This document shows, piece by piece, positions 54,574 to 63,527 of a stretch of 64,000 bases of DNA. The position numbers and the translations under genes were made by a program. The notes under the pieces are model-generated. The model had not been told where the DNA came from. It did not search any database and saw only the letters and a program-made list of their open reading frames with translations. The stretch is taken from NCBI RefSeq assembly GCF_900182555.1, contig NZ_FXTH01000012.1:1-64000 (forward strand), read 5' to 3'. This stretch comes from Fodinibius sediminis (GTDB taxonomy: Bacteria; Bacteroidota; Rhodothermia; Balneolales; Balneolaceae). Each line of letters opens with the position of its first letter. Position 1 is the stretch's first letter.

Positions 54574-54660
54574 AGCGGGAAACCGGATTTCCCGAAGGGT
54601 CGGGAGCACCCCCAATCTTGGTCCCGAACCATCGGGATGCTCTACCGCTGAGTTATCCCT
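54574..54660 (-). repeat. tRNA-Gly-like remnant with two palindromes (second copy)
   Basis: Same structure as the remnant at 54179-54265, with very few base differences. Its 5' part contains the stop of GIY-YIG copy 3. Two hairpins with the identical TCCCGA/TCGGGA stem replace the anticodon and T arms. Confidence 0.8.
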
Positions 54661-54919
54661 CAATTTCATTTTCCGGAGATGCTATCAGCCGTTCAATAAA
54701 AGCACGACTTTTCTGGCGCTTGACGGCATACTCCCACTTCAGGGCCTCCGACTTCTCTGAAAAGGAGCGGTAGTATTTCAGCTCCCACGGGATACCGGCC
54801 TTCGTAGATCGTGTCCAGCCCTCATTATGACGTTTCAGCCGCAGCTCCACTTCCACCGACGTGGAGCCGGTATAGTACTGATCTCTTGTCTTACTGTAAA
54901 TGATGTAGGTGTAAAACAT
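54653..54919 (-). CDS. GIY-YIG nuclease family protein (copy 3)
   Basis: 88 aa, apparently identical in protein sequence to copy 2, with the same catalytic Tyr, Arg and Glu. It lies 50 bases past the 3' end of the intact tRNA-Gly and directly behind a terminator, so its transcription either passes that hairpin or begins within the short spacer. This copy is the one next to the functional tRNA gene and so probably the source of the duplication. Confidence 0.85.
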   Translation of the reverse strand: MFYTYIIYSKTRDQYYTGSTSVEVELRLKRHNEGWTRSTKAGIPWELKYYRSFSEKSEALKWEYAVKRQKSRAFIERLIASPENEIEG

Positions 54920-54929
54920 GCCCCAATAT

Positions 54930-54960
54930 AAAAAGCCCCTGCAGGCTTCTGCAAGGGCTT
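54930..54960 (-). terminator. terminator hairpin downstream of tRNA-Gly
   Basis: Stem AAGCCCTTGCAG / CTGCAGGGGCTT and T run, placed 9 bases after the tRNA-Gly 3' end. It is the original from which the copies at 54140 and 54535 derive. Confidence 0.85.
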
Positions 54961-54968
54961 GTACTGTG

Positions 54969-55040
54969 AGCGGGAAACCGGATTCGAACCGGCGACCCCA
55001 ACCTTGGCAAGGTTGTGCTCTACCACTGAGCTATTCCCGC
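54969..55040 (-). tRNA. tRNA-Gly (anticodon GCC)
   Basis: Complete cloverleaf: acceptor GCGGGAA with TTCCCGC, D arm GCTC..GAGC, anticodon stem CAACC/GGTTG with loop TTGCCAA, T arm GCCGG with TTCGAAT and CCGGT. 72 bases plus no encoded CCA. The discriminator base is T. It is the only intact member of the array. Confidence 0.96.
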
Positions 55041-55250
55041 TTAATGAAACAATCAATAAATCAATTTTTCAGTTGGCCGTCCCGATTTGGAGACCCAACC
55101 TTGGTCCCGAACCATCGGGATGCTCTACCACTGAGCTATTCCCGCTTAATGAAACAATCAATAAATCAATTTTTCAGTTGGCCGTCCCGATTTGAAGACC
55201 CAACCTTGGTCCCGAACCATCGGGATGCTCTACCACTGAGCTATTCCCGC
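55041..55250 (-). repeat. two 105-bp tandem units with tRNA-Gly 5'-half remnants
   Basis: Two consecutive units (55041-55145 and 55146-55250) each begin, on the minus strand, with the first 25 bases of the tRNA-Gly gene (acceptor and D arm) and then TCCCGATGGTTCGGGA, CCAAGGTTGGGTC and a spacer GGCCAACTG...CATTAA. They differ in one base or so. They have no anticodon arm, no T arm and no 3' acceptor, so they are not tRNA genes. Confidence 0.85.
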
Positions 55251-55360
55251 TTTTCAAAGAGTCCCAAATATAAGGGCTTCATCCTATATATATCAACTCT
55301 AATTTTTAAAAAATTGCCAAAACCCTAATGTACTGTCTGCAGGCAGCTCCATCTCCCAGC

Positions 55361-55825
55361 TCAGCGCCTTATTTTTTCCAGTACTTCGCTTGACTGAATC
55401 TTTCGAGCGGTATATTCTTCATCCGCCAGCACGGGGCGGTCCCGGTAGCGGTCCACCACACAAATGAAGCCGAGCGGCTCACCCCGGTCGGCATGGAACT
55501 GGTGAAGGGTGTTGGGAGTCACATAAATCACATCATGAAGGTGGAGCTTATGGAGGTCATTCCCGAGGATGACGGTGCCGCTTCCCCTGATGATCACCAC
55601 CGAATGCGGGTGGCGGTGATATTCGAAAGAGGTATATCCGCCGGGCTCCACTTCAAAATATCTCGTCTGAAAATTCAGCTGCTGTTCGTCCGCCTTTTCT
55701 CCCAGCAGGGAACAGCGATGCACCCCCTTGTAGCAGCTGCGGTCCCCTTTGTATTCCTCCCGGCTTACCGACTCCCAGGCATAACCGGTGTCGTCGGCCT
55801 TTATCACTTTTGATTTAGCTCTCAT
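55361..55825 (-). CDS. cupin-domain protein paired with the RuBisCO-like protein
   Basis: 154 aa single-domain cupin. Metal-binding motif 1 is FEYHRHPHSVVIIRGSGTVIL (two His, one further His and the following Gly), motif 2 is VTPNTLHQFHAD. Its start overlaps the RuBisCO-like gene's stop by 11 bases and sits behind an AAGGAG ribosome binding site inside that gene, so the two are translationally coupled. In R. rubrum a cupin acts after a RuBisCO-like isomerase to split 1-methylthioxylulose 5-phosphate in the methylthioadenosine-isoprenoid shunt. That role is inferred here from the pairing only. Confidence 0.85.
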   Translation of the reverse strand: MRAKSKVIKADDTGYAWESVSREEYKGDRSCYKGVHRCSLLGEKADEQQLNFQTRYFEVEPGGYTSFEYHRHPHSVVIIRGSGTVILGNDLHKLHLHDVIYVTPNTLHQFHADRGEPLGFICVVDRYRDRPVLADEEYTARKIQSSEVLEKIRR

Positions 55826-56936
55826 AATTGATCTCCTTCAGTTGGGTTGTAAACTGTCGGGCAGCGGCTTCAATACCTCCCGGATACTCGTATAGGCTGC
55901 TCCCCACCAGCAGGCAGCTGTCTTTGCCATAGGCCCTCGTCCATCGGCCGATATTCTCTATTTTAATGCCGCCTCCCGGCATGGGAAAAGAAGTCTTAAA
56001 AGGCGAATAAGGTTGCCGTGCGGATTCATTAACGGCCATACATTCCGACAGATTGTATGAAAACCGTCCCCCGGCATTGGGATAAATGACAAAATCAGCT
56101 CCCAGAGCGCGCCACAGCTGACCATACAGGAAATCCGGAGTAAAGCCCCGGCTCTCGTCCATGGTCAACGGCCCCGCAAAAGCCGGGTGGGCGATGATCG
56201 GCAGGTCTATATCCAGACGGGCCAGCCGGTGCAGCACAGGCAACCCGGTAATATGCGGGCAAATCATGACTCCATCTGCTCCCAGCTCATAAGCCTTGCG
56301 ATAACGGTACTCAACCTCGCCGGCATCGGCTGTTATATTGGAGAAATACCGGGATCGTTGTCCCGTTTGGCGGGCAGCCCGGTCCATGGCCTTCACACAG
56401 GCCTCCACTCGTTTCACAAAAGGGGCATAATTCTGATTGGCAATACCGTGATCATCCTTGATAAGGTCGATGCCCCCCACAGCAAACCGGAAAGCAAGAT
56501 CAGCCAGATCTGAAACGGAACTCCCCATGGGTTTGAGGGCCGTGGCACTGAGGGCACGGTCAAAGATATGAAAGCGATCCCGGATACCGTCAATGCCAAA
56601 CCGTGGGCCGACAAAGAGGGTGTCTGCCAGGGATGACCAGTCAGCACTGAGAATTTTTATGCCCGGCTTCAGGGAAATATTTCCATACAGCAGATTCAGA
56701 AACTGGGCTATTTCCGTGCCTGCGTTGTCCAAAGGCCATGCAATAACAGCTTCATAGACGGCATCTGATCGTTTAATGGTCTGCCGGACCCGGCCCACGA
56801 TCTTCTCCGCAATGGCCTTGCTCAGAACCTTCTCAGGCAGTTCGACTGATTGTTCCAGGCAGAGATTCCTGATTTTCTTATCGAGCTCCTCCCCGTCAGC
56901 AAGTGCCAGCTGGTATGTTACCGTAAAGATACTCAT
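55815..56936 (-). CDS. RuBisCO-like protein (large-subunit family, form IV-type)
   Basis: 373 aa, shorter than a real large subunit (about 460-480). The C-terminal barrel is clear: ATALKPMGSS (Lys135, the counterpart of Lys175), GGIDLIKDDHG (Lys160-Asp161-Asp162, the carbamate-site motif), IIAHPAFAGPL, VIYPNAGGRFSYN and FPMPGGGIKIEN. Positions that differ from carboxylating enzymes: the second lysine of KPK is Met137, the metal-binding Glu is His163, and the loop-6 Lys is not seen. So carbon fixation is not expected. RuBisCO-like proteins act as enolases or isomerases in thio-sugar phosphate metabolism or as decarboxylases in apionate degradation. Downstream cupin is coupled. Confidence 0.9.
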   Translation of the reverse strand: MSIFTVTYQLALADGEELDKKIRNLCLEQSVELPEKVLSKAIAEKIVGRVRQTIKRSDAVYEAVIAWPLDNAGTEIAQFLNLLYGNISLKPGIKILSADWSSLADTLFVGPRFGIDGIRDRFHIFDRALSATALKPMGSSVSDLADLAFRFAVGGIDLIKDDHGIANQNYAPFVKRVEACVKAMDRAARQTGQRSRYFSNITADAGEVEYRYRKAYELGADGVMICPHITGLPVLHRLARLDIDLPIIAHPAFAGPLTMDESRGFTPDFLYGQLWRALGADFVIYPNAGGRFSYNLSECMAVNESARQPYSPFKTSFPMPGGGIKIENIGRWTRAYGKDSCLLVGSSLYEYPGGIEAAARQFTTQLKEINYES

Positions 56937-56978
56937 CCCATACAGCTTGTTAGCTATTTCATCCGGCGGGGCCGCCCT

Positions 56979-58669
<1,691 letters not shown>

Positions 58670-58837
58670 ATCTGAATTCTCCTGTTACTTTTTTGAATTA
58701 GTATTTAACAATAGGTTCTTAGCAATATCTTGATGCTAAATTTAAATGCCCCGATTACCCCTTACGGCTAATGCCTTAAGTTGTTACGGCTTTTGGGCAA
58801 TATAACCTTTAAAAACAGGAAATTCTCCTAAAAAACG

Positions 58838-59749
58838 CTAGGTGTTCTGCTTTCTTTTGTGAAGCTCAACCACCATAGAACTAGCTACAAACAGCGAACT
58901 GTAGGTTCCTATGATGACCCCGAGCATCAAAGCAAAGGAGAAGCCCTTCAGAACTTCACCGCCAAAGATAAATAGCACAGTCACCACAAACAAGGTGGTT
59001 ATGGAGGTTATGACAGTCCGGCTGAGCGTATCATTGAGACTCTTGTTGATCATCTTGTCGTAATCCATCGTCTTGTAAAGCATGCTGTTTTCCCGGATCC
59101 GGTCGAAGACCACCACTGTATCGTTCAGTGAATAGCCCACAATTGTCAGGAAGGCGGCGATAATCGCCTGGTCGATCTGCATGCTGAAAGGAGCGATTTC
59201 ACTGAATAAGGTGAAAATCCCCAGCACAATGAACACGTCATGGAACAGCGCACCAACGGCCCCCGCCGAAAAGGTCCAGTCTTTGAACCGGATGAGGATA
59301 TAGATAAAAATGACGATCAGGGCAAAGATGATGGCATTCAAGGCCCCCCGCTTGAGATCCTCTGCAAAACGGGGACCCACAATATCCGTCTTGATTACAG
59401 TTGCATCATTATCTGGATAAAGCTGCTGCATGGTCCCCATGATGGTAGACTGAACTGCGGTAATATCACCCGGGTTGTCGGTACGGATCAAAATATCCTG
59501 CGGCGAACCAAAACGCTTGACCTCCGGGGCCCCGTCCAGTGGACCTGCAAGCTCACTACGCACCTCCGTTACCTCCACCGGCTGCTGAAACTCAAGGACA
59601 AACTCTTTACCGCCCCTGAAATCAATGCCATATTGCAGTCCTTTGGTGAAAATTACAATGATAGAAGCCACGAGCAAAATGCCGGAGACAATCTGGCCAA
59701 TTTTATGGGCTTTCAAAAAATTAAAATCAGGTGTTTCGAACCATCTCAT
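58838..59749 (-). CDS. secF: protein translocase subunit SecF
   Basis: 303 aa inner-membrane protein with six helices that works with SecD to power late steps of protein export by proton flow. Motifs: QYGIDFRGGKEFVLEF after the first helix, VGYSLNDTVVVFDRIREN in the central helix region and LSRTVITSITTLFVVTVLFIFGG. It follows secD after a 40-base gap and is clearly in the same operon. Typical length. Confidence 0.96.
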   Translation of the reverse strand: MRWFETPDFNFLKAHKIGQIVSGILLVASIIVIFTKGLQYGIDFRGGKEFVLEFQQPVEVTEVRSELAGPLDGAPEVKRFGSPQDILIRTDNPGDITAVQSTIMGTMQQLYPDNDATVIKTDIVGPRFAEDLKRGALNAIIFALIVIFIYILIRFKDWTFSAGAVGALFHDVFIVLGIFTLFSEIAPFSMQIDQAIIAAFLTIVGYSLNDTVVVFDRIRENSMLYKTMDYDKMINKSLNDTLSRTVITSITTLFVVTVLFIFGGEVLKGFSFALMLGVIIGTYSSLFVASSMVVELHKRKQNT

Positions 59750-59789
59750 GGTAATAAATCCTTAAATTATTATTAGAAAATATTTTCAG

Positions 59790-61616
59790 TTAACCGAAGC
59801 TGAGTTCGGCGGATTTGTCGCGCGTAAGGTAATCCACAACAACACGTGTAATCACAATAGCGCTGAAGAGCGAGGCCACAATACCAGCCATCAGGGTAAC
59901 AGCGAACCCTTTAATCGGTCCCACACCAAAGCTGTAGAGGATAATACCGACAAAGAAGGTGGTGACGTTGGCATCCACAATAGCACTCATCGCATTGGAA
60001 TACCCTCCTTCAATGGCGGCCCGCAGTGTTTTCCCGGTTCGCTGCTCCTCCCTGATTCGGTCAAAGATCAGCACGTTGGCATCCACCGCCATACCGATTG
60101 TAAGCACAATTCCGGCAATACCCGGCAGCGTGAGCGTGGCCTTGAAAGCCGCCAGAATCCCCAGGATAAAGATAATATTCAGTATCAGGGCCAGGTCGGC
60201 GATGGCCCCGCCCGCGTGGTAGTAAACGATCATAAATATCGCCACAATCACCAGGCCAATGAGCGTTGAGTAAAAGCCGGCCTGGATAGAAGCCTCACCC
60301 AGCGTAGCCCCCACGGTTCGTTCTTCGATAATATCAAGCGGGGCCGGCAGCGCACCGGAAAGCAAAATATTCACGAGGTCTTCAGCTTCAGCTACATTCT
60401 CCAGTCCCGAAATGGAGGAACGTCCGTTAGATATCTTCGTCTCTACATTGGGATAGGAGTACACATAACCGTCAAGAACAATAGCGATGGGCTTGCCGAT
60501 GTTGGCTCCCGTGATCCGCGACCAGCGCCGTGCTCCGTCCGAATTCATATTCATCGAAACCCGCGGCTGGTTGGTCGTTTGATCAAAATTCACGCTGGCC
60601 TCCTCAATGACCTCACCCGTCATCTCAACATCGGGCCGAACTCCGATCATCTCGAAAAACTCCTGCCCTTCAGGCGTTGTCTGGAAGGGGCTGGCTCCCC
60701 ACATCAGCACCATATTCCGCGGAATCAGTTCCTGAACCTCCGGGCGCTGAAGCAGCTCGTTAACACGGGCTGTATCTCTGCCGGTGGCATAGCCAAATGA
60801 ATAGGCATTGCGCGTCTGCGTGCTCATAACTTCAGCCAGTGGGTTTTGTCCATTGCCCTGCTGCTGCTGAAGCGTATCGGTGGTATCGGAAGACGCCTGG
60901 TTGCTGTAGTAGTTCATAATGCGCTGTCGAGCCGTATTGATTTGGTTGGGCTCGGCCGCCAATCGGAATTCAAGTCGCGCTGTACCTTTCAACAGATTAC
61001 GGATACGTTCTTTGTTAGCCACGCCCGGCAGCTCAACGACAACACGGTTATTCCCCTGCACAAAGATGGCCGGTTCTGTCACCCCGTAACGGTCGACCCG
61101 CGTTCGGATGATCTCCATGGCCCGCTCCACAGCACTGTCTCGCTGCTGCTGCAAGTAGGCTTCAATCTCCTCGTTCGTGGAGCGGCGGGTTATATTTTCG
61201 GTATCGGACCGGAAATAACGGCTCAGCCGGGCATCCGGGTTCCGCTCTTCAAACTCCTGGACCATTTCGGTAATAAAGTCGGTACCGTTCTCGATGGCCT
61301 CTTGTTCAGCTGTGTCAATGACATCAACCAGTGTTGAATCAAGATATTCTCCCGCCAGTTCACGAACGAGCTGGGGGGTCCCCACTTCGAGGGTCACATG
61401 CATACCGCCCTGAAGATCGAGCCCGAGGGAAAGTGATTCTTCACGCAGATTTTGCAGCCGCTGTGCATTTTCCTCCACATATTCCGCGCGTTCAGCTTCC
61501 GGGAGGTCTTCGACATAATTTTGCTCGAGCATGTTAGCCACGGTCGGCCATAAATAATAGATCGAGATCGCCAGAAAGGCTACAATAAATCCAATTTTAG
61601 TGCCATTACCTTTCAT
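59790..61616 (-). CDS. secD: protein translocase subunit SecD
   Basis: 608 aa inner-membrane protein with a large periplasmic P1 region between helix 1 and 2. Key segments: LGLDLQGGMHVTLEV, RVDRYGVTEPAIFVQGNNRVVVELPGVANKERI, EERTVGATLGEASIQAGFYS, and the membrane portion GMAVDANVLIFDRIREEQRTGKTLRAAIEGGYSNAMSAI, with the proton-path aspartate in GMAVDAN. The periplasmic part includes an extra Gln/Asn-rich loop (QASSDTTDTLQQQQGNGQNP) about residues 240-260. First gene of the secD-secF unit. Confidence 0.97.
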   Translation of the reverse strand: MKGNGTKIGFIVAFLAISIYYLWPTVANMLEQNYVEDLPEAERAEYVEENAQRLQNLREESLSLGLDLQGGMHVTLEVGTPQLVRELAGEYLDSTLVDVIDTAEQEAIENGTDFITEMVQEFEERNPDARLSRYFRSDTENITRRSTNEEIEAYLQQQRDSAVERAMEIIRTRVDRYGVTEPAIFVQGNNRVVVELPGVANKERIRNLLKGTARLEFRLAAEPNQINTARQRIMNYYSNQASSDTTDTLQQQQGNGQNPLAEVMSTQTRNAYSFGYATGRDTARVNELLQRPEVQELIPRNMVLMWGASPFQTTPEGQEFFEMIGVRPDVEMTGEVIEEASVNFDQTTNQPRVSMNMNSDGARRWSRITGANIGKPIAIVLDGYVYSYPNVETKISNGRSSISGLENVAEAEDLVNILLSGALPAPLDIIEERTVGATLGEASIQAGFYSTLIGLVIVAIFMIVYYHAGGAIADLALILNIIFILGILAAFKATLTLPGIAGIVLTIGMAVDANVLIFDRIREEQRTGKTLRAAIEGGYSNAMSAIVDANVTTFFVGIILYSFGVGPIKGFAVTLMAGIVASLFSAIVITRVVVDYLTRDKSAELSFG

Positions 61617-61701
61617 AATAAATCGGTTTGAAAATAATTAGAATTGGGTTTCAGTCGTACGTTTTAGACAGACGATAAAAATAAAAGAGAGGGAAATCTT
61701 C

Positions 61702-62250
61702 TCAGGGAGCACCTATAGCTATGCCGTCACTCATAGGCTCAACGGATGCCGTTGCCGGCACCTGAGAAAAACTGCTGATGCCTGGGGAAGGTACTGCATG
61801 GGGCCCGCTGTATGACAAACCCTGCACGGCTTCCATGGCCCCGGCCTTGTCTATGTGCTGTATGTGCGAAGATTTGACTGTTTGCTGAACCGGGATGCCA
61901 CTCATAGCATTACCCGTCTGAAACTGATTCCACTCAATCAGAAGCAGCTGGTACATCTGAAGAGAAGCCTCCTGCTCGGCAAACGGGAAGTTAAATTCCT
62001 CATTGTTGTCTTTAACAATCTGTGAGGCCTGCTCCAGGATATCGGCAAGCGAAGCGGTTGAGGCCCTCAGATCCTGTAATTCCTGCTGCAGGCCGGGAGC
62101 ATCTGAAGCCTGGGCCATCAGGTGCAGCCAGCGGGCAAAAGCATCCGAATTCCGGCTGGCCTGTACCGGCTGAATCATATACAATCCAAACCCCATGCCC
62201 ACAAGCAGGGTCATCATCAACCGGGTAATATAGGAACGTAGTCGTTTCAT
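61702..62250 (-). CDS. hypothetical secreted protein
   Basis: 182 aa from the ATG at 62248-62250. A signal peptide (SYITRLMMTLLVGMGFGLYM, then IQPVQAS) is clear. The mature part has a helical region (FARWLHLMAQASDAPGLQQELQDLRASTASLADILEQA) followed by a low-complexity tail rich in Ser, Pro and Gly (SYSGPHAVPSPGISSFSQ). No family recognised. It lies 85 bases past secD's start, transcribed in the same direction, so it could be the leading gene of the sec unit. Confidence 0.6.
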   Translation of the reverse strand: MKRLRSYITRLMMTLLVGMGFGLYMIQPVQASRNSDAFARWLHLMAQASDAPGLQQELQDLRASTASLADILEQASQIVKDNNEEFNFPFAEQEASLQMYQLLLIEWNQFQTGNAMSGIPVQQTVKSSHIQHIDKAGAMEAVQGLSYSGPHAVPSPGISSFSQVPATASVEPMSDGIAIGAP

Positions 62251-62492
62251 CAGTGGCTGAAAATAGCCAGAAACGGGCAGTGGGACAAACACTTTTTATC
62301 CCAAAATAATAAATCCAGCAGATCATAGCGTAACCTGCCACATCCGTGAAACTCAAGGCCATGAGCACTAATGTCGTGCTATCAACTTCTGAAGGGTACT
62401 GGTATAAAGATTTTCAGACCTAAAACAATCGAGGTTCTGCCGGAATCTCCTTATATTGGCGGGTTATCAAAAACAAACCAACCCAGCGTACC

Positions 62493-63485
62493 GTGAAGAT
62501 AGGAAACCTTGACTTAGGCCATAAACCGCTTCTTCTCGCCCCCATGGAGGATGTTACCGATTCTCCTTTTCGCACCATTTGTCGCCGCAAAGGGGCTAAT
62601 ATTGTGTATACTGAATTCATCAGCTCTGAAGCGATCATCCGCGACTCTGATCAGGCAATGCACAAAATGGACTTCAGCGAGAAAGAACGCCCTTTCGGCG
62701 TACAAATTTTCGGGGGACGTGAAGAGGCCATGGACGGCGCTGCCAGGATCGCTGAATCAAATAATCCCGATGTTGTGGATATCAATTTTGGCTGCCCGGT
62801 CTACAAGATTGTCAAAAAGGGAGCGGGTTCTGCCTGCCTCAAGGACATGGGACTCATGGAGCGCATGGCCGGCTCCGTGGTAGACGCTGTTGAAAACAAG
62901 CCGGTTACCGTCAAAACCCGGCTCGGCTGGGATTACCGTACGATCAAGATTCAGGAGGCGGCCCTTATGCTGCAGGATCTGGGCGTAAAAGCACTGACTG
63001 TTCACGCACGTACCCGCAACCAGAAATACAAGGGAGATGCTCAGTGGCAGTGGCTTAAGAAACTAAAAAATACCCCCGGGCTGGAAATCCCGGTCATCGG
63101 CAATGGCGACGTCACGACCCCGCAGGATGCCAAACGAATGTTTGACGAAACCGGGGTGGATGGCGTGATGATAGGTCGCGGCGCTATCGGGAATCCCTGG
63201 ATCTTTGAGCGGGCCCACCATTACATCGAAACCGGAGAACTGCTTCCCGAACCCACCGTGGATGACCGCATCGAACTCTGTGCCGACCAGCTGCGCCGAT
63301 CCGTCGATCACCATGGCGAGCGATATGGGGTCATTATCATGAAAAAACACTACGGGCAATACCTGAAAGGCGTGCGTAATAGTCGGCAGCTGCGGGCAGC
63401 CATCATGGAAGAAAAAGAGATGCAGCCTATCCTGGACCTTCTTTTCCAGTTCAAAGACCAAAAAATGTATGCTGAGGCCTCTTAA
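62493..63485 (+). CDS. dusB: tRNA-dihydrouridine synthase B
   Basis: 330 aa flavin enzyme reducing uridines in tRNA. Signatures APMEDVTDSPFRTICRRKGANIVYTEF, the catalytic Cys in NFGCPVYKIVKKGAGSAC (about Cys100), HARTRNQKYKGDAQW, DGVMIGRGAIGNPWIF, and the C-terminal KKHYGQYLKGVRNSRQLRAAI. The DusB type is chosen from the Dus-family C-terminal helical domain. Full length, on the opposite strand to secD and the channel gene. Confidence 0.93.
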   Translation: MKIGNLDLGHKPLLLAPMEDVTDSPFRTICRRKGANIVYTEFISSEAIIRDSDQAMHKMDFSEKERPFGVQIFGGREEAMDGAARIAESNNPDVVDINFGCPVYKIVKKGAGSACLKDMGLMERMAGSVVDAVENKPVTVKTRLGWDYRTIKIQEAALMLQDLGVKALTVHARTRNQKYKGDAQWQWLKKLKNTPGLEIPVIGNGDVTTPQDAKRMFDETGVDGVMIGRGAIGNPWIFERAHHYIETGELLPEPTVDDRIELCADQLRRSVDHHGERYGVIIMKKHYGQYLKGVRNSRQLRAAIMEEKEMQPILDLLFQFKDQKMYAEAS

Positions 63486-63499
63486 CCAAAAGCCAAATC

Positions 63500-63527
63500 C
63501 CGCCCACAGCTAATCCGTTGAGGGCGG
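63500..63527. terminator. hairpin between dusB and the channel gene
   Basis: CCGCCC pairs with GGGCGG across 16 bases, with an inner CA/TG extension. No T tract, so it may only be a weak shared terminator; it overlaps the channel gene's stop. Confidence 0.35.

Larger units (their letters stand above)
54046..55033 (-). repeat. 395-bp tandem repeats: GIY-YIG gene, tRNA-like remnant and terminator
   Basis: Three units (one truncated) are spaced by exactly 395 bases, as seen from the start codons at 54129, 54524 and 54919. Each contains, on the minus strand, a tRNA-like or tRNA segment, a terminator hairpin and a GIY-YIG gene. Copies 2 and 3 differ at very few positions, so the duplication is recent. 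Confidence 0.9.

Noticed and set aside
55090-55250. Possible additional tRNA genes in the 105-bp units
   Set aside because: They keep the acceptor and D arm but lack an anticodon arm, T arm and 3' acceptor, so no cloverleaf can form.
54028-55250. CRISPR array
   Set aside because: The repeats are 395 and 105 bases long, contain genes and tRNA pieces, and have no short repeat-unique spacer pattern; no cas gene is present.
54918-55328. Plus-strand open frame of 136 codons across tRNA-Gly and the 105-bp units
   Set aside because: It is the antisense of the tRNA gene and its remnants; the repeated peptide pattern comes from the tandem DNA repeat, a common false call near tRNAs.
55815-56936. Carbon-fixing RuBisCO
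   Set aside because: Short length, changed metal-site and KPK residues, no small subunit and no phosphoribulokinase in the window.
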